64,000 nt of DNA from Methylopila sp. Yamaguchi (GCF_002897035.1 NZ_BAUX01000011.1:97367-161366); one strand, 5' to 3'; positions 17,425 through 27,329 are shown, counted from the stretch's first letter. The notes: generated from the sequence alone by a model not told the origin. Made by a program: numbers and translations.

Positions 17425-17796
17425 ATGGCCGAGGCGCCGACCATCGCGATCGTCGACGACGACGAGGGCGTCCGCATGTCGCTAGCGAGCCTCGTGCGCT
17501 CGCTCGGCTACCATGCGCGCACCTACGGATCAGGCCCCGAATTCCTGCGCGCGGACAGCGCGGAGGAGCCCGCCTGCATGATCGCTGACGTGCAGATGCC
17601 GGCCATGACGGGCGACAAGCTGCAGGAAGCCCTGGTCTCAGCGGGCCGCCGCTTCCCGATCATCTTCATGACGGCGTTCCCGACCGAAGATGTGCGCTGC
17701 AGGGTGATGGCGAACGGCGCGCACTGCTTCCTCGTCAAGCCAACCGACGGCGAGACGATCATCCGCTGCATCGAGGACGCCCTCGCCGTCCCATGA
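17425..17796 (+). CDS. Single-domain response regulator (FixJ receiver-like)
   Basis: 123 residues consisting only of a receiver: acidic residues IVDDDEGVR, phospho-acceptor D55 in CMIADVQMPAMTG, IIFMTAFPTED and Lys in FLVKPTDGE. There is no output domain, so it may act by protein contact or as a phosphate sink for the kinase at 14652-16661. An AGAGGATTC site precedes the ATG. Paired kinase, FixJ regulator and lone receiver genes of this type are common in Rhizobiales. Confidence 0.9.
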   Translation: MAEAPTIAIVDDDEGVRMSLASLVRSLGYHARTYGSGPEFLRADSAEEPACMIADVQMPAMTGDKLQEALVSAGRRFPIIFMTAFPTEDVRCRVMANGAHCFLVKPTDGETIIRCIEDALAVP

Positions 17797-18044
17797 CTGC
17801 GCCCCGCGTCGCTTAGTCCCCGCATGCCCAGCCGGCAGGCCGACCTATCGCGGTCCCTCGCCGTCGAGAGGGCGGGCACATGGGCAGTCTCGCGTTCGCG
17901 ACCAACCTATACGAAGGTTTTGTGTCGCCTTCTTCAATGGTTATGACCTTATCCCGCGAGATAATGTCCGAACGTTGCTTGGACCTCCATCTTATCTCGC
18001 AGATCAGAGCCGCATGGGCGGCCTGATGAAAAAGGATGGATGTC

Positions 18045-18302
18045 ATGAACGCCAAGTCTTTCGCTGTTGCGGCTCTTGCGGCCGTGGTTTCGCTGTCCTC
18101 CGCCTCCACGTTCGCCTTCGCCCAGGGCGGCGGCGCCGCAGACCGCCTGCAGCACTTCACCAAGCCCGTCCGGCACGATGATGCGGCGAAGCCTGCGCCC
18201 GTTGCGACACGCACCGTCTCGATGAAGCGCGAGGTCGCCGTTCCGGCCGCCCGCAAGGCCCAGCCCGCCCTCGTCTGGGACGGCAACGACAACAACGGCT
18301 GA
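18045..18302 (+). CDS. Small exported protein of unknown function (85 aa)
   Basis: The ATG at 18045 is preferred over one nine bases earlier because AAAAAGGATGG lies at a good distance before it. The protein begins MNAKSFAVAALAAVVSLSSA and has a clear Sec signal with cleavage expected after TFAFAQ. The mature part is about 55 residues, basic and without cysteines, ending ALVWDGNDNNG. The family is not recognised. A strong GC-rich hairpin follows the stop codon, fitting a monocistronic gene. It may be a periplasmic accessory protein of the neighbouring redox cluster, but nothing in the sequence proves this. Confidence 0.65.
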   Translation: MNAKSFAVAALAAVVSLSSASTFAFAQGGGAADRLQHFTKPVRHDDAAKPAPVATRTVSMKREVAVPAARKAQPALVWDGNDNNG

Positions 18303-18315
18303 TCCCGGCCACGAT

Positions 18316-18342
18316 CGGCCCGGCCCTTTGGCGGCCGGGCCG
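18316..18342 (+). terminator. GC-rich stem-loop after the small exported gene
   Basis: A 10-bp perfect stem (CGGCCCGGCC against GGCCGGGCCG) encloses a 7-base loop, starting 14 bp after the stop codon at 18302. There is no T-run, so intrinsic termination is not certain; it could instead protect the 3' end of the message. Confidence 0.55.
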
Positions 18343-18673
18343 GCCGTGGTCCGCTCCGGCGGCAGCTCCGCACGCCCCGGACAGGCTTCCGCTCCCCGGA
18401 GCACACCTTCGTATGACCAGCTGATATCCAAGTAGGATGCCTTTATCTTCTTGCTTGCCTAGGTTTCATCCGCAGAACGACGTTACGCGGAAGAACTCGT
18501 CGAACGTCCAAGACCACGTCATCGGTGGCGCGGCTTCGACCTCAAGCCCATAGAGGCGAGAACCCGCCCCGCGGCGGCGTCGCGACGTCGAATGACAAAG
18601 CGCGGCCCGATCCGCCGCGCGGCGTCTGCGACCCCGCAACGATCAGCCAAATCTGTTCCGTCGAGGAGACGAC
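18343..18673. other. 331 bp intergenic region
   Basis: No gene is supported. The stretch 18420-18480 is relatively AT-rich (TTTATCTTCTTGC) and may include the promoter of the exported gene at 18674. No recognisable operator was found. Confidence 0.4.
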
Positions 18674-19306
18674 ATGCTTCGCAAATTTGCTCCGGCGCTT
18701 TTCGCCGCCATGGTCAGCCTGCCGCTCTCCGCGGCCTTCGGCCCGTCCGCTTTCGCCCAAAACGCCGTGGGCGATCCGATCCGCGTCCGCGGCGCGATCG
18801 TCGATTTCAGCGGCCAGGTCCTGAAAGTGAAGACCCGCGAGGGCCAGACGGTCGACATCGGTCTGGCCCCCGGCTGGACCGTCTCGAGCGTGGCCCGCGC
18901 CAGCGTGGGCGACATCAAGCCCGGCGACTACGTCGGCGTCGCCTCTCTCCCCGAGAAGAACGGCGGCGACGGCGCCCTTGAGGTTCTGATCTTTCCGGCC
19001 GCGCTGAAGGGCCTCGGCGAGGGAAGCTATGGCTGGGATCTAAAGCCCAACAGCACCATGACCAACGCCACGGTCGCCGACGCGGTCAAGGACGTGAACG
19101 GCCGATCCCTAACCGTGTCCTACCACGGCAAGGAGAAGAAGATCGCGATCCCGGACGGCACGCCCGTGGTCACGCTGGCGCCGGCGACCCAGGCCGACCT
19201 GAAGCCGGACGCGGTGGTCTTCGTTCAGGGTCAGAAAGCTCAGGACGGGGCGATCGCGGCCCAGAGAGTTGTCGTAGGCAGCAACGGCGTCGTCCCGCCG
19301 ATGTAA
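18674..19306 (+). CDS. Exported protein of unknown function, DUF5666-like repeats
   Basis: 210 residues with a Sec signal (MLRKFAPALFAAMVSLPLSAAFGPSAFAQ). The mature part appears to hold two small beta-barrel repeats of the kind seen in DUF5666/OB-like periplasmic proteins: VRGAIVDFSGQVLKVKTREGQTVDIGL with IKPGDYVGVAS, then DVNGRSLTVSYHGKEKKIAIPDGTPVVTL with LKPDAVVFVQG. A GGAGACGAC site precedes the ATG. It is followed by a terminator-like hairpin and then the cytochrome b/molybdoenzyme pair, an association that I recall as recurrent in Rhizobiales. Function unknown. Confidence 0.75.
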   Translation: MLRKFAPALFAAMVSLPLSAAFGPSAFAQNAVGDPIRVRGAIVDFSGQVLKVKTREGQTVDIGLAPGWTVSSVARASVGDIKPGDYVGVASLPEKNGGDGALEVLIFPAALKGLGEGSYGWDLKPNSTMTNATVADAVKDVNGRSLTVSYHGKEKKIAIPDGTPVVTLAPATQADLKPDAVVFVQGQKAQDGAIAAQRVVVGSNGVVPPM

Positions 19307-19320
19307 GCCCGCGGCGCAGC

Positions 19321-19352
19321 CGGCCCGGCGCGCTGTCCCCCGCGCCGGGCCG
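19321..19352 (+). terminator. GC-rich stem-loop downstream of the DUF5666-like gene
   Basis: A 12-bp perfect stem (CGGCCCGGCGCG against CGCGCCGGGCCG) with an 8-base loop, 15 bp after the stop at 19306. It lacks a long T-run. It separates the exported protein from the cytochrome b gene. Confidence 0.6.
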
Positions 19353-19422
19353 TTCGGCCCTGCAAGCTCTACCTCCACAGCTGCGCTCGCCCGATCGGCG
19401 CTCGGCTCTTCAGGATGGATCG

Positions 19423-20280
19423 ATGATCGAGGAAACCACGGATCTGCAACCCGAGACGCGGGTGAGCACCGTACTCATCCGGCGCCATTCCGGGGTCACG
19501 CGGCTGACGCATTGGCTGAACGTGCTGTGCCTCGCCGTGCTTCTCGCCAGCGGACTTCAGATCTTCAACGCCTATCCGCGGCTGCACTGGGGCCAGTACG
19601 GCGCCGACGCCGATCCCGCCATGCTCGAGATCGGCGCGCGCGGCGATCCGGGAAAACCGCGCGGCTTCGTGAGGGTCGGCGGCGCCTCGGTCGACACTAC
19701 GGGCGTGCTTGGCCTGTCAAAGGCGGACGGCGAATGGACGCCCCGGGCGTTCCCGGACTGGCTCACGCTGCCGTCCTATCAGGACCTCGCCGCGGGTCGG
19801 CGCTGGCACTTCTTCTTCGCCTGGGCGTTCGTCATCAACGGCCTGATCTACCTCGGCTACGGGCTCCTGAGCGGGCATCTCCGCCGTGACCTGGCTCCCG
19901 CCGCGAAAGAACTCGCGCCGCGCCACCTCTGGCGGGAGATCGTCGATCACGCGCGCCTGCGCTTCCCCTCGGGCGACGACGCCAGGCGTTACAATGCGCT
20001 GCAGAAGCTCGCCTATGTCGCCGTGCTCGCCGGACTGCTCCCCCTGATGGCCTTGACCGGCCTGACGATGTCGCCCGGCATGAACGCGGCCTTCCCCGTT
20101 CTTCTCGACATCTTCGGCGGGCGGCAGTCCGCCCGGACCATCCATTTCGTCACGGCGTCGCTGCTCGTCGCCTTTGTCCTCGTCCACGTCGCCATGGTGG
20201 TTCTCTCCGGCCCCTGGAACAACATGCGTTCCATGATCACAGGCCGCTACGCCATCCGGCGGAAAGGGCCTGACGCATGA
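19423..20280 (+). CDS. Cytochrome b/b6-type membrane protein
   Basis: 285 residues with four or five membrane segments: about 33-50 (VLCLAVLLASGLQIF), 128-148 (FFFAWAFVINGLIYLGYGLL), 195-213 (AYVAVLAGLLPLMALTGL) and 243-263 (VTASLLVAFVLVHVAMVVL). Candidate haem-ligating histidines lie in RLTHWLN, RRWHFF, TIHFVT and VLVHVAM. The fold is that of the Ni-Fe hydrogenase/thiosulfate reductase b-type cytochrome group. It should pass electrons between the quinone pool and the periplasmic molybdoenzyme encoded next, whose ATG overlaps its stop by 4 bp. Confidence 0.9.
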   Translation: MIEETTDLQPETRVSTVLIRRHSGVTRLTHWLNVLCLAVLLASGLQIFNAYPRLHWGQYGADADPAMLEIGARGDPGKPRGFVRVGGASVDTTGVLGLSKADGEWTPRAFPDWLTLPSYQDLAAGRRWHFFFAWAFVINGLIYLGYGLLSGHLRRDLAPAAKELAPRHLWREIVDHARLRFPSGDDARRYNALQKLAYVAVLAGLLPLMALTGLTMSPGMNAAFPVLLDIFGGRQSARTIHFVTASLLVAFVLVHVAMVVLSGPWNNMRSMITGRYAIRRKGPDA

Positions 20281-21050
20281 TCTCTCTGACACGCCGCCGG
20301 CTCCTGATCGGGAGCGGCCTCGGAGCGGGCGCGCTTGCTCTCGGAGGCTGCGACCTGCTGGAGCCGAACGATCAGACCCAGGCGGTCCTCCGGTCGGCCG
20401 AGACGCTGACGATGAAGATCCAGCGACTGCTTCAGGGTCGAGGGGCGCTCGCGCGCGAGTACTCGGAGGCCGACATCTCGCCGACGTTCCGCGTGAACGG
20501 GACGAGCGCGCCCGACATCGACGAGTATGCGCGGCTCCTCGAAGGCAAGTTCGTGGACTGGCGGCTGAAGATCGACGGCCTCGTTGAGCGGCCGCAGGCG
20601 TTCTCGCTGGCGGAGCTGAAGGCGCTTCCGGCGCGCACACAGATCACCCGTCACGATTGCGTCGAGGGGTGGAGCGCCATCGGCAAGTGGACCGGCGTTC
20701 CGCTCGGAGGCCTGCTGGATAGGGTCGGGATCAAGCCTTCGGCGCGATACGTCGTGTTCCATTGCGCCGACGAGCTGGAGAAGACCCTCGACGGCAGCGG
20801 CCGCTATTATGAAAGCGTCGATCTGATCGACGCCTTCCACCCGCAGACGATCCTCGCCTACGCGATGAACGGCCAGGACCTGTCCGTGGGGCACGGCGCG
20901 CCGCTGCGACTGCGGGTCGAGCGCCAGCTCGGCTACAAGCAGGCGAAGTATCTGATGCGGATCGAGGTCGTCGACAGCTTCGCCTCCTTCTGGGGCGGCG
21001 GCGGCGGTTACTGGGAGGACCGCGGTTACGAGTGGTACGCGGGGATCTGA
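20277..21050 (+). CDS. Periplasmic molybdopterin oxidoreductase (sulfite oxidase/MsrP-like)
   Basis: 257 residues. The N-terminus has a Tat motif (TRRRLLIGSG) followed by a lipobox-like LALGGC, so it may be a Tat-exported lipoprotein. The core is an oxidoreductase molybdopterin-binding domain: the molybdenum-ligating cysteine lies in TRHDCVEGWSAIGKWTGVPL, then QTILAYAMNGQDLSVGHGAPLRLRV and a C-terminal GYKQAKYLMRIEV. The domain matches the YedY/sulfite-oxidase superfamily. With the overlapping cytochrome b gene it forms a YedYZ-like pair. The substrate is unknown; it differs from MsrP in its cytochrome partner. Confidence 0.9.
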   Translation: MISLTRRRLLIGSGLGAGALALGGCDLLEPNDQTQAVLRSAETLTMKIQRLLQGRGALAREYSEADISPTFRVNGTSAPDIDEYARLLEGKFVDWRLKIDGLVERPQAFSLAELKALPARTQITRHDCVEGWSAIGKWTGVPLGGLLDRVGIKPSARYVVFHCADELEKTLDGSGRYYESVDLIDAFHPQTILAYAMNGQDLSVGHGAPLRLRVERQLGYKQAKYLMRIEVVDSFASFWGGGGGYWEDRGYEWYAGI

Positions 21051-21147
21051 CCGGACGGTCGGTCCGCCCTGTCATGGTCAGCGCCTTTGAAGGGATCCCG
21101 CCTGATCCTAACGGAGCGCCGGCTCTACCCCGGGAGGGATCAAGACG

Positions 21148-21582
21148 ATGAACATGCAAAGCGCGATCAGAATCCTTGTGATCGGCGGTTTCGCCGTCGC
21201 GGGCGTAAAGGCCGCACTCGCGGACACGCGCGCGGACACCGAGGCGCCCGCCTTCTGGGGAGCGCCAACGGTGGACGGCGGGAAGTGCTGCGCGAGCCTC
21301 GGAGAGGTCCGAGAGAACATCGACCGGATCGACGCCGCTCTCATCGCACTGATGGCGGAACGCGGTCGCTACGTGCACGAAGCCGCCCGGTTCAAGCCGA
21401 ACCCGGCCGCCGTCGAGGATAAGGCTCGGGTCGAGGCGATCATCCGCAAGGTCCGAAGGCTCGCCGAGGAGCGGAAGCTGAACCCCGGCGTCGCGGAGAC
21501 GACGTATCGGGCGATGACCGCGGGCTTCGCCGAGGACGAGCGCCGGGTCGCCGCCGAGATGATGCGCCATCCGGCGCGCTGA
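21148..21582 (+). CDS. Exported chorismate mutase (AroQ type)
   Basis: 144 residues with an N-terminal signal (MQSAIRILVIGGFAVAGVKAALA) and then an AroQ helical domain: EVRENIDRIDAALIALMAERGRYVHEAARFK, VEAIIRKVRRLAEERKLNPGVAETTYRAM. The Arg, Lys and Glu positions expected for catalysis are present. AroQ enzymes convert chorismate to prephenate in the cytosol, while a minor exported class (*AroQ) acts in the periplasm or outside. The signal here argues for the exported class. A GGGAGGG ribosome site supports the start. It follows the molybdoenzyme by 97 bp. Confidence 0.85.
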   Translation: MNMQSAIRILVIGGFAVAGVKAALADTRADTEAPAFWGAPTVDGGKCCASLGEVRENIDRIDAALIALMAERGRYVHEAARFKPNPAAVEDKARVEAIIRKVRRLAEERKLNPGVAETTYRAMTAGFAEDERRVAAEMMRHPAR

Positions 21583-21686
21583 AGCGCGGGCCGACTGGTT
21601 CGCGCTTAGGACCATCACCGCGGAGCGTACTACCGCTCGAACCCGCGCGGCCGCCGGGCCAAGCGCCAGCGTCGCGCGGCGTCACG

Positions 21687-24600
21687 ATGACGCGAGCGGC
21701 CGTGGCGGGTAGTATCCCCGTCGCCACTTCTTCGTGTTCAAGTCGGTGGCGGCGCAGGACGGTCCAGTTGGAACCAGCAAGTGGAGAAACGAACAAGGCG
21801 TCGGCACTGATCGCGAGCGGCGAGTTCCCCGCGTTCGTGCGCGATTGCGTCTGGAGTGACACGCCGCTCGGTCCAATGAGCAGTTGGCCGCCCGCCCTCC
21901 GCACGACCGTCGAACTGATGCTCGCGTCCCGACAAGCGATGTGCCTGGCTTGGGGGCCTGAGCTCACGCTCATTTACAACGACGCCTACGCCCCCGTGCT
22001 CGGCCTCAAGCATCCTGCGGCGATCGGCCGACCTATCCAGCAGGTCTGGTCCGACGTCTGGGCCGACATCGAACCCATGATCCGACACGCGCTCTCGGGT
22101 CAGGCTGTGTGGTTCGAAGAGCTTCATCTCGTCATGGAGCGAAACGGCTACCCCGAAGACACGTGGTGGCAGGTCTCGTACAGCCCGGCGCGCGACGACG
22201 AGGGCCGCATCGTCGGCATGCTGAACGTCGCCACCGAGATGACGGGCAAGGTGCAGATCGAGGCGGCGCTCCGCGCGAGCGAGGCGCGGCTCCGCTTTCT
22301 GAGCGAGCTCGACGAGGCGCTCCGCTCGTCGCGGGACGCGCCGGCGGCCATGCTCGCGGCCGCCGAGCTGCTCGCGCTGCGGCTTGGCGCTACGCGCTGC
22401 GCCTATGCCGACGTCGATCCCGACAACGACCGCTTCGTCATCCGCAACGATTTTTCGGCGCCGGGCGTCGCGACTTCGGCCGGAACTTACCGGCTCGACC
22501 TTTTCGGTTCTCGCGCCTCCGCCGACATGCGTCACGGGCGAACGCTGGTCGTGGCCGACGTCTCGGAGGAGCTCGCTCCCGAGGACGGCCGCGACATGTT
22601 CCAGTCGATCGGGATCAACGCGGTCGTATGCTGTCCGCTGATCAAGCAGGGGCGCCTCGCGGCCATGATGGCGGTTCATCAAGACCGGCCGCGGCAGTGG
22701 CAGGACGACGAGGTCGCCCTGGTCGAAGCGGTGGTCGAGCGGTGCTGGGCGCACATCGAGCGGGCGGGCTCGGAGGCGAGGCTGCGCGAAAGCGAAGAAC
22801 GCCTCCGGCTGTCCGTCGAGCACGCGGAGATCGGCTTCTGGGACGTCGACCTCGTCCGCAACGAACTCATCTGGCCGCCGAGGACCAAGGCGCTGTTCGG
22901 GATCAGTCCCGACGTGCCGGTGACGATGGCGGACTTCTACGGCGGGCTGCACCCGGACGACCGCGACATCACCAGCGAGGCCTTCGCCGCCTCGGCCGAC
23001 CCTGCGCGCCGCGCCGTCTATGACGTCGAGTACCGAACGATCGGCAAAGAGGACGGCGTCGTTCGCTGGGTCGCCGCCAAAGGCCGCGGCGTATTCGACG
23101 ACACGCGAGACGAAGCCCGCTGCATCCGCGTCGCCGGCACAGCCGTCGACATTTCCGCGCGCAAGCGGGCCGAGGAGGAACTGCGCGCTCTCAACACCCA
23201 GCTCGAGCAGCGCGTAACCGAGCGTACGCTCGAGCTGCGCCGCTTCCGTGACATCGTCGACGCGACCCGCTCCCCAATCTGCGCCTTCGACGCCGACTAC
23301 CGGCTGATCGCGTTCAATAGAATGCACAACGCCGAGTTCCGCCGCGTCAACGGCTTCGACACGAAGCTGGGCGACGTCTTGCCAGACCTGTTCATCCCCG
23401 AGCAGCGCGAGGTCATGCGCGCCTTGATGACCCGCGCGCTGAGCGGGGAAAGCTTCACGGTCGTGGAGCAGTTCGGCCGGCCGGAGTACGGCACACCATT
23501 CTGGGAGATCACCTACACGCCGCTGTTGGATGAGGACGGCCGCGTCATAGGGGCTTTTCATCTGGCGCTCGACATCTCGGATCGCCTTCGCGCAGAGGCC
23601 GAACTCGAGACCGCCCAGGAGGCGCTCCGCCAAAGTCAGAAGATGGAGGCCATGGGCCAGCTGACTGGCGGCGTCGCGCACGACTTCAACAATCTGCTGA
23701 CGCCAATCGTTGGATCGCTCGACCTGCTTCAGCGCAGAGGCGTCGGCGGCGAACGCGAGCAAAGGCTGATCGCGGGCGCGATCCAGTCGGCGGAGCGCGC
23801 CAAGACGCTCGTTCAGCGGCTGCTGGCCTTCGCGCGCCGTCAGCCGCTTCAGCCAGTTCCCGTCGACGTCGCCGCCCTCGTCAACGGCATGGCGGATCTT
23901 CTCTCAAGCACGACCGGGCCGCAGGTGCGGGTCGTAGTGAACATCGCCGAGGATTTGCCCCCCGCTAAGGCCGATCCCAACCAACTCGAGATGGCGCTCC
24001 TCAATTTGGGCGTGAACGCGCGCGACGCGATGCTCGACGGAGGGACGCTTCGGATCACGGCGACCCGCGAAAGCATGCGCCAGTCCCGGGGCGATCTCCG
24101 GCGCGGACAGTACGTCCGCCTGTCGGTCGCCGATACAGGCGTCGGCATGGACGAGGCGACGCTCGCCCGGGCCGTGGAACCCTTCTTCTCGACCAAAGGC
24201 ATCGGCAAAGGAACGGGGCTCGGATTGTCCATGGCGCACGGGCTTGTGGCCCAATTGGGCGGGGCGCTCACCATCGAGAGCCAGCTTGGCGTTGGGACGA
24301 ATGTGGAGCTTTGGCTGCCCGTCAGCCCGAACATCGTCACGGCGACGGAAGCGCTGGCGGCGCCCCTCGCTTCGCTCGTTGAGCGGGGACTGGCCCTTCT
24401 GGTGGATGACGAAGAGGTTGTCCGGGCGAGCACCGCGGACATGCTGGAGGAGCTTGGCTACCGGGTTCAGGAGGCTTCGTCCGCCGAGGCGGCGCTGGCG
24501 TTGGTTGCAGAGGGGGCACGGCCGGATCTGCTCGTCACGGACCACTTGATGCCGGGCATGACCGGGGTCGATCTCGCGCGCGTGCTGAAAGAGCGGCTGC

Positions 24601-24767
24601 CTGACCTGCCGGTGCTCATCGTCTCCGGTTATGCCGACGCCGAAGGCATCGCGCCGGACCTGCCACGCCTCACCAAACCGTTTCGAAGCGCGGAGTTGGC
24701 GGCGAGCGTGATGGGACTGACCATCTATGCGGGCGCCTCAAAAACCCATGGGTTCACCCCCACGTGA
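21687..24767 (+). CDS. Hybrid histidine kinase PAS-GAF-PAS-PAS-HisKA-HATPase-REC
   Basis: 1026 residues from the ATG at 21687; a TTG at codon 28 is an alternative, since the first residues look non-coding. Domains in order: PAS-like (about 45-190), GAF (about 205-365), PAS/PAC (about 370-495), a coiled coil (LRALNTQLEQRVTERTLELRR), PAS (about 515-635), HisKA with H665 in [11 protein letters not shown], ATPase ([24 protein letters not shown]) and a receiver with D952 in LLVTDHLMPGMTG. No membrane segment is evident, so it is soluble. No partner regulator is adjacent. A second hybrid kinase with a closely similar core follows 384 bp later. Confidence 0.9.
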   Translation: MTRAAVAGSIPVATSSCSSRWRRRTVQLEPASGETNKASALIASGEFPAFVRDCVWSDTPLGPMSSWPPALRTTVELMLASRQAMCLAWGPELTLIYNDAYAPVLGLKHPAAIGRPIQQVWSDVWADIEPMIRHALSGQAVWFEELHLVMERNGYPEDTWWQVSYSPARDDEGRIVGMLNVATEMTGKVQIEAALRASEARLRFLSELDEALRSSRDAPAAMLAAAELLALRLGATRCAYADVDPDNDRFVIRNDFSAPGVATSAGTYRLDLFGSRASADMRHGRTLVVADVSEELAPEDGRDMFQSIGINAVVCCPLIKQGRLAAMMAVHQDRPRQWQDDEVALVEAVVERCWAHIERAGSEARLRESEERLRLSVEHAEIGFWDVDLVRNELIWPPRTKALFGISPDVPVTMADFYGGLHPDDRDITSEAFAASADPARRAVYDVEYRTIGKEDGVVRWVAAKGRGVFDDTRDEARCIRVAGTAVDISARKRAEEELRALNTQLEQRVTERTLELRRFRDIVDATRSPICAFDADYRLIAFNRMHNAEFRRVNGFDTKLGDVLPDLFIPEQREVMRALMTRALSGESFTVVEQFGRPEYGTPFWEITYTPLLDEDGRVIGAFHLALDISDRLRAEAELETAQEALRQSQKMEAMGQLTGGVAHDFNNLLTPIVGSLDLLQRRGVGGEREQRLIAGAIQSAERAKTLVQRLLAFARRQPLQPVPVDVAALVNGMADLLSSTTGPQVRVVVNIAEDLPPAKADPNQLEMALLNLGVNARDAMLDGGTLRITATRESMRQSRGDLRRGQYVRLSVADTGVGMDEATLARAVEPFFSTKGIGKGTGLGLSMAHGLVAQLGGALTIESQLGVGTNVELWLPVSPNIVTATEALAAPLASLVERGLALLVDDEEVVRASTADMLEELGYRVQEASSAEAALALVAEGARPDLLVTDHLMPGMTGVDLARVLKERLPDLPVLIVSGYADAEGIAPDLPRLTKPFRSAELAASVMGLTIYAGASKTHGFTPT

Positions 24768-25151
24768 CCGCGGGGGCTTACCCAGAAGCGCAAATGAAGG
24801 CGAGGTTCAGCCCTCTTTCTCTCGCCGTGCTCCTTGCTCGGCAGGCTGACGGGTTGTTGATCGAGAGCATTCGAGGGATGGAGCACTTGTGCGATGGCCC
24901 TTCGCGGCCGCTCACCGCCCGACCGATTTCGCTTCGTGGATGCTATCAACCCGTGGAAAAAGGCTCGGTCAGTCTAAAAAGAACGGCCGCGATGATAAAA
25001 ATAATAATGCTGCTTTTCCGTTTGCAGGGAGCTGCGGCCGCTTGGGCGGCTTAAGCCCGAGACCCCACTAGCGGCTTCAACCAGCCGCGCGGGCTGGTCG
25101 ACGTTCGTGTCGGCCCAAGCCAGCAAGAAGCAGCTTTGACGAGCGTGCCGC
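24768..25151. other. 384 bp between two hybrid kinase genes
   Basis: No gene is supported. A short A/T-rich run (around 24990-25015, AAAAATAATAATG) stands out from the GC-rich surroundings and could be promoter or spacer DNA. No palindrome or GGAAC element was found. Confidence 0.4.
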
Positions 25152-27329
25152 ATGACCGAACTGAACACGAAGACCCTCTCGAAGATCCTCGACAGCGCGA
25201 TCGACACTGGGATTATCACTCTCGACGCTCAGGGCTTTGTCGTCGCTTGGAACGCCGGGGCCGAGCGGCTGCTCGGTTGGACTGAAGCCGAGATGAAAGG
25301 AGCTTCCCTCGATCGCCTTTTCGAGGCCGAGGATGTCCAATCCGGACGGCTCGCCGCCGAGATCCAGGACGCGGCTCGCCATGGACGCGGCGGCCAGGAG
25401 GGGTGGCGCATCCGCAAGGACGGCGAACGGATCTGGGCGATCGGGGAAATGGCTCCCATCCGTGAGGGCGATGGTCCGATCGAAGGGTTCGTCAAGATCG
25501 TCAGGGATCGCACCGATTGGAAGCGCGCCGAGACCGCTCTCCAGGAAGAGACCCGCATTCTAGGCGTCCTGCAGCGCGCCGGTTCGGCCTTGAACCGCGA
25601 ACCCGACCTGGATCGCCTCGTCCAAGCCGTGACCGACGCCGGCGTCGAGCTGACCCGGGCGCAGTTCGGAGCCTTCTTCTACAATGTCCTGAACGAGGCG
25701 GGCGAGAGCTACATGCTCTACACCCTCTCCGGCGCGCCCCGGTCGGCGTTCGCCTCGTTTCCGATGCCGCGCAACACCGCCGTGTTCGCGCCGACGTTCG
25801 ACGGAGCGGGCATCGTCCGGTCCGACGACGTCACGCAGGATCCACGCTACGGCCTCAACACGCCGCGCCGCGGCATGCCCGAGGGCCATCTCCCGGTGCG
25901 CAGCTATCTGGCCGTGCCGGTATTCTCACGGTCGGGCGAAGTCCTCGGCGGCCTGTTCTTCGGTCATTCATCCATCGGCGTGTTCGACGAGCGCTCGGAG
26001 CGCGGCCTGGTCAGCCTCGCCGCTGAAGCGGGCGTCGCCATCGACAACGCCGCGCTCACCAAAGCTGCTCAACGTGAACTCGCCGAGCGCAGGCGCGCCG
26101 AGGAGGCGTTGCAGGCGCTGAACGCCACCCTCGAACAGCAAGTGGCCGAACGGACCGAGGCGCTGCGCCGCAACGAGGCGGCGCTTCGCCAGTCGCAGAA
26201 GATGGAGGCCGTCGGCCAGTTGACGGGCGGCATCGCCCACGACTTCAACAACCTTCTGCAGGTCGTCGTCGGCAACCTCGAAACGCTTCAGCGAAATCTC
26301 GGCGACTCGTCGCCGCGCCTGGCTCGCGCCACCGCCAACGCTATGAAGGGCGCGCAACGGGCGGCCGCCCTGACCCAAAGGCTTTTGGCCTTCTCACGCC
26401 GGCAGCCGCTGGATCCTAAGCCAGCCAATCTCAACACGCTGGTTGGGGGACTGTCGGAGCTCCTGCAACGCACCCTCGGCGAAGCGATCGCCATCGAGAC
26501 GGTTCAGGCGGCCGGCCTTTGGCAGGTCGAGGTCGACGCCAACGAACTGGAAGCCGCCGTTCTCAACCTGGCGGTGAACGCGCGCGACGCGATGCCGGAA
26601 GGTGGAAAGCTCACGATTGAGACGGCCAACGCCTCTATCGATGAGGCCTATACGGCCGCGCACGCCGAGGTGGTCCCGGGCCAGTATGTCGTGGTCTCGG
26701 TGTCGGACACCGGCGTGGGAATGGACGCCTCGACCCTCGCCCACGCGTTCGAGCCCTTCTTCACCACAAAACCCGTCGGAAAGGGCACCGGGCTGGGCCT
26801 CAGCCAGGTCTATGGCTTCGTTAAACAGTCGGGCGGCCACGTGATGATCTATTCGGAGGTGGGCCAGGGTTCGACGGTCAAGATCTACCTTCCCAGGCTC
26901 ATTGGGGGCGCAGCTTCGTTCACGGCTGACGAAGCGGGCCCCATTCCGGAAAGCGGAACCGAAGAAACGATCCTGGTGCTCGAGGACGACGACGACGTCC
27001 GGACCTATTCGGTCGAGTGCCTGCGCGAGCTGGGTTACCGTGTGGTCGAGGCTCACGACGGTCCATCGGCGTTGCGGCTGCTCGAGCGGCAGACCCGCGT
27101 CGACCTGCTGTTTACGGATGTGGTGCTTCCTGGGGGAATGACCGGGGCAGAGGTCGCCGCGCAGGCCCGCGTGCTCCGACCCGATCTGAAAGTGCTGTTC
27201 ACCACTGGCTACGCCCGTAACGCGATCGTTCATCACGGTCGGCTGGATCAGGGCGTTCAGCTGATCACCAAACCGTTCAGCTACAGCGATCTGGCCGGAA
27301 AGGTGCGCGACGTACTCGATCGCATGTGA
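25152..27329 (+). CDS. Hybrid histidine kinase PAS-GAF-HisKA-HATPase-REC
   Basis: 725 residues, soluble. A PAS/PAC domain (about 8-130; [37 protein letters not shown]) is followed by a GAF domain (about 145-300), a coiled coil ([26 protein letters not shown]), HisKA with H363 in [11 protein letters not shown], ATPase ([25 protein letters not shown]) and a receiver with D656 in [14 protein letters not shown]. Hybrid kinases of this form are frequent in Methylobacterium-like and Bradyrhizobium-like genomes. No histidine phosphotransfer protein is adjacent. The ribosome site before the ATG is weak. Confidence 0.91.
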   Translation: MTELNTKTLSKILDSAIDTGIITLDAQGFVVAWNAGAERLLGWTEAEMKGASLDRLFEAEDVQSGRLAAEIQDAARHGRGGQEGWRIRKDGERIWAIGEMAPIREGDGPIEGFVKIVRDRTDWKRAETALQEETRILGVLQRAGSALNREPDLDRLVQAVTDAGVELTRAQFGAFFYNVLNEAGESYMLYTLSGAPRSAFASFPMPRNTAVFAPTFDGAGIVRSDDVTQDPRYGLNTPRRGMPEGHLPVRSYLAVPVFSRSGEVLGGLFFGHSSIGVFDERSERGLVSLAAEAGVAIDNAALTKAAQRELAERRRAEEALQALNATLEQQVAERTEALRRNEAALRQSQKMEAVGQLTGGIAHDFNNLLQVVVGNLETLQRNLGDSSPRLARATANAMKGAQRAAALTQRLLAFSRRQPLDPKPANLNTLVGGLSELLQRTLGEAIAIETVQAAGLWQVEVDANELEAAVLNLAVNARDAMPEGGKLTIETANASIDEAYTAAHAEVVPGQYVVVSVSDTGVGMDASTLAHAFEPFFTTKPVGKGTGLGLSQVYGFVKQSGGHVMIYSEVGQGSTVKIYLPRLIGGAASFTADEAGPIPESGTEETILVLEDDDDVRTYSVECLRELGYRVVEAHDGPSALRLLERQTRVDLLFTDVVLPGGMTGAEVAAQARVLRPDLKVLFTTGYARNAIVHHGRLDQGVQLITKPFSYSDLAGKVRDVLDRM

